A DNA stretch of 60,098 nucleotides from an uncultured Granulosicoccus sp. (GCA_937924505.1 CALDSR010000029.1:1-60098), one strand, 5' to 3'; shown: positions 34,904 to 45,459, counted from the first letter of the stretch. The notes: generated from the sequence alone by a model not told the origin. Numbers and translations: made by a program.

Positions 34904-35136
34904 ATTTGTGTACTCGAATGAAGTGACTCAGTATGCGCGTTCATTAAATCGAGGAACAGAAGCGCATTTGCAACGTCAACGATGTAACAAGGTTATCATA
35001 GGAGTTGCCGCTGTAAATTGCGTATCAGGGGTTATGGGTAATTTTACCTTCCGCTACTGCGTGACCGTCTGGACTATTATAAAAGGACAGAGCTGCCCAA
35101 GGCCTGTTACGACGTATCCCGAAGACTGACGATAAA

Positions 35137-35361
35137 TTGAAAGTTCTTGATTCTGTGGTATAGCAAACTCCCCAACCGGAGAGTGGGCAGAAATCAGGAG
35201 ATATTGGAGTTGTAGTCGAACTCTATGAACCCAATGGCGTGGAAGTTTGATCTGTTACCGGGTCTTGAAAAACGCAAGCGCTGCAAGCGCTAGCCCTATC
35301 TGACATACGCCCAATTGCAGCTGATGAAATTCTTGCCGCAAGGTCTATCGACGCAGCTTGA
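35137..35361 (+). pseudogene. Decayed DUF4926 gene
   Basis: One frame after a TAG and two internal TGA reads (LKVLDSVV) ...ESGQKSGDIGVVVELYEPNG then VEV(stop)SVTGS(stop)KTQ followed by ALQALALSDIRPIAADEILA and ARSIDAA. The order LDxVV, GxxGDIGVVVELYEPxxxEVEFVxxxGKTxALLxL is the DUF4926 family pattern, often found beside toxin-like partners. A frame change near 35158 and two stops make it nonfunctional. Confidence 0.6.
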
Positions 35362-35546
35362 TTTTACAAAGATTATCAATCTGATTCTGATCGGGGCAAT
35401 TTCATTCCGTCTAATTGCAGTATTCGCCTTTGTCAGAATACGAACAGCAGTGTGAATTCACAAACGAGCCCTAAACCTCCTGGCTTATATCGCGCACACC
35501 TGAGGTGATGATGAACTCGACAATATGACCCAATCACAGGACCTGG

Positions 35547-35759
35547 CTACGCCAAAACCCGCACTTGACTCAATTGCAGGTTATCGTGGATGTTGGCCTG
35601 GCTCCATGTCTCGCCTGCCTGAATAACGATCGTTGTTTGGTGGTTGTAGGGAGCCTCCCTGATACCTCCGGTAACCATAAGTTTCCTGTTGACGCTTGAG
35701 GTCATTACGGCGGTATTCTCAAGTGCGATTTGCCAAATCCCGGGATTGCTCTGATCGAG
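35547..35759 (-). pseudogene. Possible unidentified gene remnant
   Basis: On the minus strand, 70 codons lie open between two stops. They read PGIWQIALENTAVMTSSVNR followed by KLMVTGGIREAPYNHQTTIV and IQAGETWSQANIHDNLQLSQ. It is protein-like but has no start codon at its head and I do not recognise a family. Chance is possible at this length. Confidence 0.2.
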
Positions 35760-35969
35760 CTACCAAGAACGTGTTTGATCTTTTCGGCGTCTCTGGTTGA
35801 AGTTCTGCGCCCACGAGAGGCTTGAACAACTGCCGACTGCATCACAAAGACAGTTTAGATTCCTCACATATTGGCCGTGTAATCACGGAATCGAGGCGAT
35901 TTTTGCCTGTAAATTCAATCCGGTGCGGCCTGTCCGATGCGCTCCGGCAAGCGTGGATATTCGGAAAAC

Positions 35970-38900
35970 ATGGCTATATTTGGTCGAAAACACAAGCCTC
36001 GGATCAAGCGAGTGATTGCTGAATTGCTTGAGCCGCGGGTAATGTATTCGGCTGACGCATTGGGACCTCTTGCGTTATTGGCAGTAGATGATGCCGAGGA
36101 GTTGGGTGCCGAACTGCCGCTTCCAGAGTCGTGGCAGACAGAATCAGCAACGCTACCCACGCAAATTGCCTTTGTCATGTCCGATCTTCCCGAGGCGGAA
36201 CAAATAGCGTCTGGTCTTGATCGGGCAGGTATTGATATTGTTTGGATATCGTCTACTGACGATGGTATTCAGATTATCAGCGAGACGCTCGCCGAGTTAA
36301 ACGATCTGGATACGGTGCATATTGTCTCTCATGGGGAACCATCAGAGCTGCAACTTGGGGCGTTTTCGCTCGACAGTGAATCCATTGACCAGGTTGAGGC
36401 ACAGTTCAAATCATGGGCGGAAGCACTTGATGCCAACGCCAATATTTTCATTTATGGGTGTGATTTTGCCAGCGAGGAAGATGGCAGCAATTTATTATCT
36501 CGAATAGCGGATCTAAGCGAAGCCGATGTCGCGGCCCGTGACGATCTTGCAGGACATACATTGCTCAGCGCCGATTGGGATCTGGCGATTGCGGAAAGTG
36601 ACATTGACTCCGCAATATACGACGATGATGAACTTCGTCTGGAATGGCGGAACGATCCCCCCGTTGCCACCATCGTGGTTTCAAATCAGTCAGACTTGGT
36701 GAATCCAGATCTTAACGCAACGGTAGGAAGCCTGGGTCCTGATCCAACGCTGAGAGAGGCTGTTATTGCCGCAATGAATACGCCGGGTGATGTCACCATC
36801 GAACTGAATTCTGGTGGGACCTACTCCCTCTCTCGCAGCGGTGAAGATGAAATTGGATTGTTTGGTGATCTAGATATTTCCATGGTGTCGTCAACAGACG
36901 AATTAACGATAAACAATACATCGAGTTCAGCAGTAACCATTGATCAAACAAGTACGGCACGTATTCTTGAGCTTAATCAAGGCGTGTTACGGTTGAACGA
37001 TGTCACGCTTACCGGTGTTGGCAATGATGTCAGAGGTGCCGGCATTTTTGTCCACGAAAATGCGACTGTTATCATCAGTCAATCGATCGTAGAGAACCTG
37101 AATTCGTCCAATAGCATGGGTGGTGCATTCTATAGCGAAGGTACTATCGAGCTGATTGATTCCGTGGTCAGAAACAACCAGGCCTCCGAAGGCGGCGGAA
37201 TCTATGGGGCGGACACGAGTCACCTGATTCTGACTCAGACAGATATGACCAACAATAGTGCCAGTATTTCCGGTGGCGCGATTGTAGCTCTGGGTAGTTT
37301 CACGCAAGACGGCGGTAAGGTCGAAGATAATAATGCTGCGGAATTTGGTGGCGCTTATTTCTCCGTCGGTGATGCTGTGATCAATGATGCAAACTTTAAT
37401 GGCAATTCTGCTGAGCGTTCTGGAGGTGCACTAACTCACAGTGGTGGATTTCTTTCAGTATCGAACTCAATGTTTACGGATAATCATGTCGTTTTGGGCC
37501 GTGGAGGGGCGATTAATGTTGACGGCGCAAATTCATTTGGTCTGGATAATGTGACTTTTAGTTTTAACAGTGCGTTAAATGATAGCGGTGGCGGTGGCGG
37601 TGCAAGCACGGTCGGCGATAGTGGCGGCGGTGCGCTTTCGGTAAACACACCGGGAGCAATGATTCACGACGTGTCCTTTACCGAAAACGTAGCTAATTTC
37701 GGTGGTGCCGTCTTACTCCTCGACGATGCTGACGATGCCATGTTGGAGGAGGTTACTTTCGCTGAGAATAGGTCAGTGCAAAGTCAACCTGGCGACAATA
37801 GCAACGGTGGTGGGATTGTCGTTTTATCTGATGATGTTTTGTTGACCCGTGTATTGTTTGTTAAGAACGAAGGGTTTGTTGGTGGTGCAGTTTTTCTGGG
37901 CGATGATGCCAAAGATGCAGTATTAATAAATGTAACCTTTAGTGAGAACCATGCGTTTGATGACGGCGGTGCCATTTATTCAGAATCAGAATATTCTATA
38001 GAGCACGGGACATTTTATAAAAACACTGCGGACGATAGAGGTGGGGCGCTACGAGCTCAAGAAGAAGTGACCGTTGGAAGTTCAGTTTTCTATGAGAATC
38101 TGGCTAGAGGGATATTTAACGACTTCGATGTCAGGGAAGATCTCAATTCGTTGGGATTCAATTATTTTACTACGGCCAGATTCAATCAAATAATAGAGAC
38201 AGATACGGACCAGCTCAATCCTTCGAACGCTGAACGTGCCAATTTTGGGCTTGACGTCCTGACACCCAATGAAGGAGGTATTGCAAGCCATCCTCTGTTG
38301 CCTGATAGTGTGTTGATAAACACAGGCGCAAGCGCTGAATCCGGCAACACTGATTCCCGCGGTGTTGTGCGTGATGCATTGCCAGACGTTGGTGCGTATG
38401 AAGCTGAGACGGGCTCCGTTATATATTATTCGATTGACGACCAGAATCGTGTGCTGCGCGGCGACTTGCTATCAGGCTTTCAGCAGATCATCGTCGATGG
38501 AAGGCCCGCAGATAACGATTTATTTCCAAGAGATATAGTGGTCGACATGGACGGCGAAAAAATCTATTGGATAGAAACCAATGGCTCGAATTCATCCATC
38601 GTTTTCAGCGATACTGATGGTAGCAATGTACAAGTATTTGCAGCGTTTACTGGACTGAGTGCCAAAAGTCTTGCTTTTGATAACGTGTCAAATCGACTCT
38701 ATGTCGCATACTCAGGTACAAATAGTCCAATAGATTGGTTTGATGTTGATGCAGGGGCCGGATCGGTCGCAAACAGATTTGGTACGGTTGAAACAACCAG
38801 AGTCAGGGATCTGGAAATTGATCCTATTACTGGCTTGCTGGTGTGGACGCAAGGTTTTATAAATTTTCCGCAACAAGTAATAACGGCCAATCCGGACGGA

Positions 38901-41900
38901 TCTCCTGGAGCAAGTGTTACTGATTTTGCTTTGCTAAATGGACTAGCCATCAATACGCAGACTCAGGTAATTACCACAGTCGATGATTTTGCCGATGAGA
39001 CAATATCCTATGATTATTCTTTAAATGTCATTCCTGGTACGTCGTCGGTGGAAGGTGAGAATTTTGATTACAATGAAGTGGCGGATAGTTATGTTAGCGC
39101 ATCAATATTCGCGCAGACAATAACATTGTTTGATGCTTCCCTGAATGAAATTACATTATTAAGCAGTGGCGATGGTCGTCCCGAAGGCATAGCCTTGGCT
39201 ACGACGTATAACCGACCGGATCTAGTGGCATCCAATCAGATTACCGTCGATGAAAACGGAGTACGGGATGTTGATGATTCTGTATTGGACGTAAGCTACA
39301 ACAGTGGTACTGGAGCACCTTCAGAAATAGTATTTACCGTCCAGTATGTTCCTGAAAACCCTGTTGATCCCCTCGCGCCTCAAGCGAGTGTTTACTTGCA
39401 GAATGCTACATCATTTGTTTATACAAGACTCGAATCAGGTGATACGTTTACCCAACAGGATGTAAACGATGGTCGTGTTCAATACCGGCAGCAGGGTCAG
39501 GAGAGCCATCCAACAAGTAATAGCGATCGAGTAGATCTGTCGGTTGAAACGCCCTCAGGACCGATTTTGGGCGGAATTACATTGCCTGTCGATGTCATCC
39601 CTGAAAATGATTCTCCAATGGTCGATACAGCCCTTGGTTGGTCTGTCGGCGAGACTGGCAGGGTACAGATCACTTCAGCATTATTGTCAGTGACTGATAT
39701 GGATATTGCGGATGATCCCTCAACAATCGAATTTACTGTCGATTCATTGCCGATAAGTGTAAACGGAGAATCAGATCCGGATAAGTTGGCTGGTTTCTAT
39801 GTTGAAAACGAGCTTACGGGGTTGATTAGTCGCGTCATGATTGGTGGCACATTTACACAACAAGATGTTAACGATGGGCGTGTTGAATATCGCCAAAATG
39901 GGCAAGAAAGAAATCCCATTGCGGCCAATAATCAGGTACAGCTGACGGCCCGAGATCGATCAGGCGCCACTTCAGGAGCGATTGTACTCGACATTGTAAT
40001 TTCTGACCTGAATGATAGTCCGGAGCTGATAACTTCTGAGTCCTGGACCGTGATCGAGAATGGTACCTTGTCAATCAACTCTAGCTTATTGTTGGTAGAG
40101 GATGAAGATCTGGTGGACGATCCGTCGGAAATAATCTTTACATTGAATGCCTTGCCCACAAGTCCGACGGGTGAGACAGATCCAGATCGAATGGCTGGCC
40201 TTTATCTCGAAGACCAAATTACAGGCAATTTCGATCGCCTCGAATTAGGCGATAGTTTCACCCAGCAAGATATCAGTGACGGTCGTTTGGAATATCGACA
40301 AAACGGTCAGGAACCAAATGTTCTAACGTCAGATGACCGCGTTTTGTTGACAGTTGTAGACTCGACAGGTAATTCGCCAGGACCTATTACCATCCAAATT
40401 GATGTTGCGGCCGTTGAAGACGTACCTGTCGTACAGCAGGCGGGTCCATGGACTGTAGCCGAAAATGGCCAATTAGAACTATCCGGCGATCTGACGTCAT
40501 CAGAAAATAGTGGAATTTTGCTGATCACCGATGATGATCTTGTTGATACACCGGATCAGTTACGTTTCACGATAGTTTCAATGCCCTTAGATGAGGAATC
40601 TTCAGTTCCTGTTAACCAGCCAGCGGGACTTTTTCGACTGGATTCCGCATCGACCGCTTTAGATCCCTATGTGGCGTTGACAGTTGGCGACACGTTTACT
40701 CAGCAGGACATAAATAATGGTCTGCTCATATATCGACAAAATGGGCAAGAGCGAGTTTCTTTCAGCCTTCCTGACAGATTGGAGTTGGCCGTTGAAGATC
40801 AAGCCGGGAACTTATCAGCGTCCCCCCTGATAATAGATATCGATGTGACTCCGGAAAACGATCTACCTGTGATTGTGCTTGGAGCAGCCTCTGTGGCCGA
40901 GGGTGGGGTACTACAAATTGATGCTTCTGTCGTATCAGTCAGTGATCCAGATGGCACGCCACTCGAGTCACTGACTCTGGAGTTTATCAATCCGAGTCAT
41001 GGCTTTATTGCGATTGACGGTGGTGAATATCGTCCCGTCTCTGGCGCTGAATTGACTTCTGGTAGTGTCCGCTATACGCACAATGGCCTCGAAACCGATG
41101 ATGAGCTTTTATTGATAAGGGTGACTGACCCATCTGGTGGCATCGCAGAGGCACAGTTGCCGATAACGGTTGAATCTGGCAACGATCTACCGGAGATCAC
41201 TACAAGTACATTAATTGTTGACGAAATGTCGACCACAGAAATTCTACTGTCGAATCTTTCTGCTGTAGACGAAGAAACTGATAGCCGATCTCTTCTTTAT
41301 GTCATTGATGTGACATCGCTGAGCTACGGAGTCATCCAGGATATCGATGGTGTTGTCAGAACCGAATTTACGCAGCAAGAGCTTGCGGATGGTCAAATAT
41401 TTTATTCTCATAGTGGGCTTGAACCCGTTCCGGAAAATGTGCGATTTTCAGTTCATGATGCTGATGGCGGTATGACGTCAGCATCACTCGATATTCTAAT
41501 TCGGCCAATTAATGATATACCGACACTCGTTGGAACAATTGATCAACAGATTGCACAAGAAGGTCAATTGTTTCATCTGACTATCGATAGTGCTTTATGG
41601 TCTGATAACGACGTTGACGATGTACTTGATCTAAGTGTTGTGCAGACCGGAACTTTTGCATTGCCGAATTGGTTGACGTTTGATAGCAATACAAGGACGC
41701 TTTCTGGCACGCCTCAAAATGACGATGTCGGTGTTATTTCGCTGAGTGTCACAGCCACAGATCAGGCTGGAACACACTCAACTCCTTTGGTATTTAATCT
41801 GGAAATTCACAACACAAACAACGTGCCTGAAGCGTTGTCGCTCTTTGGTCGAAATGTTGACGAAAATATTGCGGGCGCAGCTATTGGTATTGTCAGTGCG

Positions 41901-43199
41901 CGTGATATTGATGTCAACGATGTGCTGACATATTCCGTTAATGACAGTCGTTTTGAAATCATATCGGGTGAGCTTGTTCTCAGATCTGACGTGGCATTGG
42001 ATCATGAAGAAGAGGCTTCAATAGACCTGACCATCTCTGTGACAGACGAGGCAGGTGAATTGGCGAGTCTAGAGGTTACGATCAATGTAGATGATCGCAA
42101 TGATTCACCGGTGCTGCAGACAACACCTGTCATTCCATTGTTACAGCCAAATGTGCCCGTACAGATCCCTGTAGACACCTTTATTGATCAAGATCAGTCA
42201 GATAAGATTACCTATTCGGCAACCCTTGCGGATGGCTCGGGATTGCCCAACTGGATTGAGTTTACGGATGAGCGAGAGCTCATCATACGCAGTAATGTGC
42301 CCGCTTCTATTGAAGAAATCAGCATCGTTTTGATTGCGGAGGACTCAATCGGTGAACGTGCGATATTGCCATTGTCATTGGCGATTGCCCCGACGCCCGC
42401 ACCAGCAGCGGCTGAACCCGAGCCTGAGCCCGAGCCTGAACCTGAACCTGAACCTGAACCTGAACCTGAACCGGTAACGGTATTTGTCGAGATGCCTGAT
42501 GTTGAGCGTCCGGCTGAGGTTCCATCAGCTGCTGTCAGCCAGGAGCTCACGGTTGCAGATTCAGAACCTGGAATGGAGGATACAACCACGACAGAGCCCA
42601 CATTGGCTCAAGCAGCTGACAACAAGAAGACGAATGTCGCTCAGATTCAGCCGGTTGATCTTCAAGCCTTGATTCCGCGGTTGGAAAACAGCGTGGAATT
42701 CAGACAGGTAGAAGTGTTGGAGACTGATGTTCAGATATTTAATTCCAATCCTGGATCTGCGGACATTGCAGACGACTTGAATGTCATGGATCTATCAGAT
42801 TTACTGGAAGCGGACTCACAATCCTTTTCGCGAAATTTTCAAGGCCTTGTTGACGCATTGGACAATCAACGAGAGGAATTTTCAGAAGAGCTGAGTTTTC
42901 GACAAAAAGTTTTGGGTTCGACTGCGACGTTAACATCGGGTTTTTCGGTTGGCTATGTGATTTGGTTGATTCGTGGTGGTACCTTGATGGGAAGTATGCT
43001 GTCGGCCTTGCCAGCATGGCGATTTGTTGACCCCTTACCTATTCTTGGTGCGTTGGATGATGACGGGAGCATTGATGATGATTCTCTGGAAACGTTGGTT
43101 GATTCAGATAACGCTGATGAGGTTATGGAGTCAGGTGAGGTCGAATCAGCGGATCAAAGTAATGGTGATGATCAGTCCGGCCAATCGAAAGCCGCCTGA
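35970..43199 (+). CDS. Giant surface protein: LEPR signal, DUF4347, beta-helix, propeller, cadherin-like repeats, C-terminal TM
   Basis: I start at ATG 35970 (MAIFGRKHKPRIKR); ATG 35937 is an alternative. The order in 2,409 aa is as follows. A basic head leads to LEPRVMYSADA, a LEPR-type export or sorting motif. DUF4347 spans about 64-215, with DTVHIVSHGEPSELQLG and FIYGCDFA. A right-handed beta-helix of short Gly/Asn-rich turns (GGAFYSEG, GGGIYG, GGAIVALG) runs from about 260 to 810. A YWTD-like propeller segment covers about 815-1080 (GEKIYWIETNGSNSSIVFSD). Six cadherin/NG2-like repeats run from about 1090 to 1840, four with FTQQD[V/I]xxGRxxYRQNGQE-type ends. A He-PIG-like domain and a cadherin domain follow to about 2045, then a PEPEP run at about 2149-2168. 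The C-terminal hydrophobic tail is TSGFSVGYVIWLIRGGTLMG. This is a probable adhesin or biofilm protein. Confidence 0.85.
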   Translation: MAIFGRKHKPRIKRVIAELLEPRVMYSADALGPLALLAVDDAEELGAELPLPESWQTESATLPTQIAFVMSDLPEAEQIASGLDRAGIDIVWISSTDDGIQIISETLAELNDLDTVHIVSHGEPSELQLGAFSLDSESIDQVEAQFKSWAEALDANANIFIYGCDFASEEDGSNLLSRIADLSEADVAARDDLAGHTLLSADWDLAIAESDIDSAIYDDDELRLEWRNDPPVATIVVSNQSDLVNPDLNATVGSLGPDPTLREAVIAAMNTPGDVTIELNSGGTYSLSRSGEDEIGLFGDLDISMVSSTDELTINNTSSSAVTIDQTSTARILELNQGVLRLNDVTLTGVGNDVRGAGIFVHENATVIISQSIVENLNSSNSMGGAFYSEGTIELIDSVVRNNQASEGGGIYGADTSHLILTQTDMTNNSASISGGAIVALGSFTQDGGKVEDNNAAEFGGAYFSVGDAVINDANFNGNSAERSGGALTHSGGFLSVSNSMFTDNHVVLGRGGAINVDGANSFGLDNVTFSFNSALNDSGGGGGASTVGDSGGGALSVNTPGAMIHDVSFTENVANFGGAVLLLDDADDAMLEEVTFAENRSVQSQPGDNSNGGGIVVLSDDVLLTRVLFVKNEGFVGGAVFLGDDAKDAVLINVTFSENHAFDDGGAIYSESEYSIEHGTFYKNTADDRGGALRAQEEVTVGSSVFYENLARGIFNDFDVREDLNSLGFNYFTTARFNQIIETDTDQLNPSNAERANFGLDVLTPNEGGIASHPLLPDSVLINTGASAESGNTDSRGVVRDALPDVGAYEAETGSVIYYSIDDQNRVLRGDLLSGFQQIIVDGRPADNDLFPRDIVVDMDGEKIYWIETNGSNSSIVFSDTDGSNVQVFAAFTGLSAKSLAFDNVSNRLYVAYSGTNSPIDWFDVDAGAGSVANRFGTVETTRVRDLEIDPITGLLVWTQGFINFPQQVITANPDGSPGASVTDFALLNGLAINTQTQVITTVDDFADETISYDYSLNVIPGTSSVEGENFDYNEVADSYVSASIFAQTITLFDASLNEITLLSSGDGRPEGIALATTYNRPDLVASNQITVDENGVRDVDDSVLDVSYNSGTGAPSEIVFTVQYVPENPVDPLAPQASVYLQNATSFVYTRLESGDTFTQQDVNDGRVQYRQQGQESHPTSNSDRVDLSVETPSGPILGGITLPVDVIPENDSPMVDTALGWSVGETGRVQITSALLSVTDMDIADDPSTIEFTVDSLPISVNGESDPDKLAGFYVENELTGLISRVMIGGTFTQQDVNDGRVEYRQNGQERNPIAANNQVQLTARDRSGATSGAIVLDIVISDLNDSPELITSESWTVIENGTLSINSSLLLVEDEDLVDDPSEIIFTLNALPTSPTGETDPDRMAGLYLEDQITGNFDRLELGDSFTQQDISDGRLEYRQNGQEPNVLTSDDRVLLTVVDSTGNSPGPITIQIDVAAVEDVPVVQQAGPWTVAENGQLELSGDLTSSENSGILLITDDDLVDTPDQLRFTIVSMPLDEESSVPVNQPAGLFRLDSASTALDPYVALTVGDTFTQQDINNGLLIYRQNGQERVSFSLPDRLELAVEDQAGNLSASPLIIDIDVTPENDLPVIVLGAASVAEGGVLQIDASVVSVSDPDGTPLESLTLEFINPSHGFIAIDGGEYRPVSGAELTSGSVRYTHNGLETDDELLLIRVTDPSGGIAEAQLPITVESGNDLPEITTSTLIVDEMSTTEILLSNLSAVDEETDSRSLLYVIDVTSLSYGVIQDIDGVVRTEFTQQELADGQIFYSHSGLEPVPENVRFSVHDADGGMTSASLDILIRPINDIPTLVGTIDQQIAQEGQLFHLTIDSALWSDNDVDDVLDLSVVQTGTFALPNWLTFDSNTRTLSGTPQNDDVGVISLSVTATDQAGTHSTPLVFNLEIHNTNNVPEALSLFGRNVDENIAGAAIGIVSARDIDVNDVLTYSVNDSRFEIISGELVLRSDVALDHEEEASIDLTISVTDEAGELASLEVTINVDDRNDSPVLQTTPVIPLLQPNVPVQIPVDTFIDQDQSDKITYSATLADGSGLPNWIEFTDERELIIRSNVPASIEEISIVLIAEDSIGERAILPLSLAIAPTPAPAAAEPEPEPEPEPEPEPEPEPEPVTVFVEMPDVERPAEVPSAAVSQELTVADSEPGMEDTTTTEPTLAQAADNKKTNVAQIQPVDLQALIPRLENSVEFRQVEVLETDVQIFNSNPGSADIADDLNVMDLSDLLEADSQSFSRNFQGLVDALDNQREEFSEELSFRQKVLGSTATLTSGFSVGYVIWLIRGGTLMGSMLSALPAWRFVDPLPILGALDDDGSIDDDSLETLVDSDNADEVMESGEVESADQSNGDDQSGQSKAA

Positions 43200-43308
43200 G
43201 AAAGCGCGTGTTATGGTTCGCAGCTGTTTGACGTGTTAGCGGGTGACGATACGGGACCAGTATGGACGCCAGCCTGACTGTCTATTTGAGGCTTGGCTAA
43301 TGGTGGCG

Positions 43309-44148
43309 TCATATCTGTAGTGGGCAGTGGCGATGCATATCCTTGTAAAGCAAGTATCGAAATGGTTCAGGGCCGCCGGCATAGCAAGCTTGTGGGCAGA
43401 AGGCGCGTAGCCACATGTAGTCACCGGCCTCTACCTCGACCCAGTCCTGGTTCAGGCGATAGACTCCTTTACCATTAAGAACATATAGACCATGTTCCAT
43501 TACATGAGTCTCGAGAAACGGTATTACCGCACCCGGGCCAAGCGTGACAACGGTAATGTGCATGTCGTAACGCACATCGTCCATATCGAAAAATCTTGTC
43601 GTAGTCCACTGACCATCGGTATCAGGCATGGCACTGGGCTTGATATCGAGTTCATTGACAACAAAGGGCTCAGGAATATCGATGCCATCGACTGCAATAT
43701 ACGATTTCCGTATCCAGTGGAAATGACAAGGTGCTTCATTGTTTTGTTTACATGTCCATTGGCATCCTGGCGGCAAAAAGGCAAAGCCGCCGGGTCGAAG
43801 CGTATGCGGTGAACCATTGATGGACAGTTCAAGCGAGCCGCTGGTTACGAACAGGCCTGCTTCGGCACGTGAATCAACTTCTGGCTGCAGGCTTCCGCCA
43901 CCGGAAGACACTTCCATCAGATAGTGAGAAAACGTCGTGGCAAACCCGGCGTGTGGCTTTGCCAATACCCATAAGCGAGTGTTTTGCCAGTGTGGTAGGC
44001 GCATCGTGACGATATCGCGATGAACTCCGCCCGGTATAAAGGTGTAGGCATTGGTAACGACAGCACGATCTGTCGGGCTCATCAGGTCGGTCTGCGCAGG
44101 TAGGCCTCCGACAGGAATCGCGTAGCGCATGTCGTTGTCTGCATTCAT
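43309..44148 (-). CDS. allE: (S)-ureidoglycine aminohydrolase
   Basis: The 279-aa bicupin matches UGHY/AllE. The second cupin has the metal set in FLETHVMEHGLYVLNGKGVY (Glu and two His) and Gln in WLRAFCPQACYAGG. The end FRYLLYKDMHRH is typical. It converts (S)-ureidoglycine to (S)-ureidoglycolate with release of ammonia, in the allantoin branch of purine breakdown. No signal peptide is present, so it is cytoplasmic. It follows puuD on the same strand after a 75-base gap and is likely part of one operon. Start choice is between ATG 44148 and ATG 44130. No allantoinase or allantoate amidohydrolase gene is in the window. Confidence 0.9.
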   Translation of the reverse strand: MNADNDMRYAIPVGGLPAQTDLMSPTDRAVVTNAYTFIPGGVHRDIVTMRLPHWQNTRLWVLAKPHAGFATTFSHYLMEVSSGGGSLQPEVDSRAEAGLFVTSGSLELSINGSPHTLRPGGFAFLPPGCQWTCKQNNEAPCHFHWIRKSYIAVDGIDIPEPFVVNELDIKPSAMPDTDGQWTTTRFFDMDDVRYDMHITVVTLGPGAVIPFLETHVMEHGLYVLNGKGVYRLNQDWVEVEAGDYMWLRAFCPQACYAGGPEPFRYLLYKDMHRHCPLQI

Positions 44149-44223
44149 CGTTGAGCCATTACCTTTTTCACCTGTGTCCCGTAGTATAGCGTTGTGTATT
44201 GTGTCGGTACTGTGATCGGGGTG

Positions 44224-45459
44224 TCAGGGTAACCAGGCCGACCGTGTGAACCATTCACCTAATTGAGATCGTTCTTCATCGGTTATGCCGGTGAGATTAC
44301 CGATTGGCATCGCTTTGGTGATGACCGTTTGTTGGTAAATCGATTGTGCCTGCTGAATCAGTTGTTCAGGCGTCTCCAGTAATATTCCCTTTGGTGCAGA
44401 CATGAAACCGGGATGTGACGGGGATTCAGCATGGCAACTGACACATCGGTTGACTACTATTTCATTGGCGAGGGTATTGAGTTCGTGGTTGCTCAGCAAT
44501 GCGAGTGCTGACAAAGAATCCGTTGAGGCAGCATCAGTTGTTGCAGGCCGTGTATCGGGCTTGATTGACCAGATGATGCCGATGATCAGCAGTGCAGCTA
44601 CAACCAGCGTGATCGGTGATGCCCGGCCTTTGTGGCGCTGTACAAAATACACACGAATCAATGCGCCGGCAACTGACAGGCCAATTAGAATCACCCAATT
44701 GTATTCGTGGGAATACGTCATGGCATAGTGGTTACTGATCATGACGAACAAAACGGGTAGTGTGAAATAGGTATTGTGTACGGAGCGTTGTTTGGCTGTT
44801 ATTCCATGGATGGCTTCAGGTGGGCGGCCTTCGTTTTTTGCTGCTACCAGATCGCGTTGTCCTGGCATGATGACGAAAAAAACATTGGCCACCATGATCG
44901 TCCCCAGCATGGCACCGAAATGAATGTAGGCACCGCGTCCGCTGAACACCTGACAAAGCGCATAGGCAGTGATCGTCAGCAATACGAACATGATGGCTGC
45001 GAGAGCAGTGTCATTTTTGCCCAAAACCGATTTGCACAATAGGTCGTAAGCCAACCAGCCGCCTGCGATCGTAAGCATGCCTAGTGATACGGCAATTGGT
45101 TTGCCGATGGCCATGACGCCAGGATCGATCAGATAGATCTCCGCCTGGTACCAGTACATCAAGGCGAGCAGGAACAAACCCGTCATGAAAGTGGTGTAGG
45201 CCTCCCACTTGAACCAGTGTAGTGTCTCGGGCAATTCGGGCGGAGCGATGGTGTATTTTTGTGCATGGTAAAAGCCACCGCCATGAACGCTCCAGATTTC
45301 CCCACCCACACCTTGTTCTAGGTCAGCTTCATTTTTTGGGTACTGGAGATGATTGTCCAGCCAGACAAAATAGAACGATGCGCCGATCCAGGCAATGCCG
45401 GTGATCACATGGGCAAATCTCGCAAGGAGGTTGATCCATTCGACGATATAACTTTCCAT
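44224..45459 (-). CDS. puuD: Urate hydroxylase PuuD (membrane, C-terminal cytochrome c)
   Basis: The start is ATG 45459 just inside a TTG-led frame (GGA nearby), giving 411 aa. The N-terminal about 300 residues have about eight membrane segments and the PuuD motifs LLARFAHVITGIAWIGASFY, GGGFYHAQKYTIAPPELPE, LHWFKWEAYTTFMTG and MPGQRDLV. At about residue 337 a class I cytochrome c domain has CVSCH, with a late Met ligand in KAMPIGNLTG. It oxidises urate to 5-hydroxyisourate, passing electrons to the respiratory chain instead of oxygen as in uricase. The divergent uraD gene supplies a later step, and HIU hydrolase is absent here. Confidence 0.95.
   Translation of the reverse strand: MESYIVEWINLLARFAHVITGIAWIGASFYFVWLDNHLQYPKNEADLEQGVGGEIWSVHGGGFYHAQKYTIAPPELPETLHWFKWEAYTTFMTGLFLLALMYWYQAEIYLIDPGVMAIGKPIAVSLGMLTIAGGWLAYDLLCKSVLGKNDTALAAIMFVLLTITAYALCQVFSGRGAYIHFGAMLGTIMVANVFFVIMPGQRDLVAAKNEGRPPEAIHGITAKQRSVHNTYFTLPVLFVMISNHYAMTYSHEYNWVILIGLSVAGALIRVYFVQRHKGRASPITLVVAALLIIGIIWSIKPDTRPATTDAASTDSLSALALLSNHELNTLANEIVVNRCVSCHAESPSHPGFMSAPKGILLETPEQLIQQAQSIYQQTVITKAMPIGNLTGITDEERSQLGEWFTRSAWLP

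Larger units (their letters stand above)
34904..35969. other. 1-kb interval of decayed sequence before the giant gene
   Basis: No intact gene is present. It contains a decayed DUF4926 gene at 35137-35361 and a possible minus-strand fragment at 35547-35759. The rest is unstructured, apart from a TATAAA-rich string at about 35080 that could belong to a lost promoter. A short plus-strand frame at 34818-35129 mostly covers the lipoprotein start and its upstream DNA and is not called. Confidence 0.5.

Noticed and set aside
37170..37640. Gly/Asn-rich repeats considered as a CRISPR-like or satellite array
   Set aside because: The repeats are degenerate at DNA level and preserve a beta-helix coding pattern.
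42416..42474. Tandem hexamer repeat as a possible mobile or regulatory array
   Set aside because: It stays in frame and encodes the PEPEP spacer of the giant protein.
42212..42601. Antisense frame rich in Gly/Ser opposite the giant gene
   Set aside because: It is the reverse reading of the Pro/Glu repeat; low complexity and no start support.
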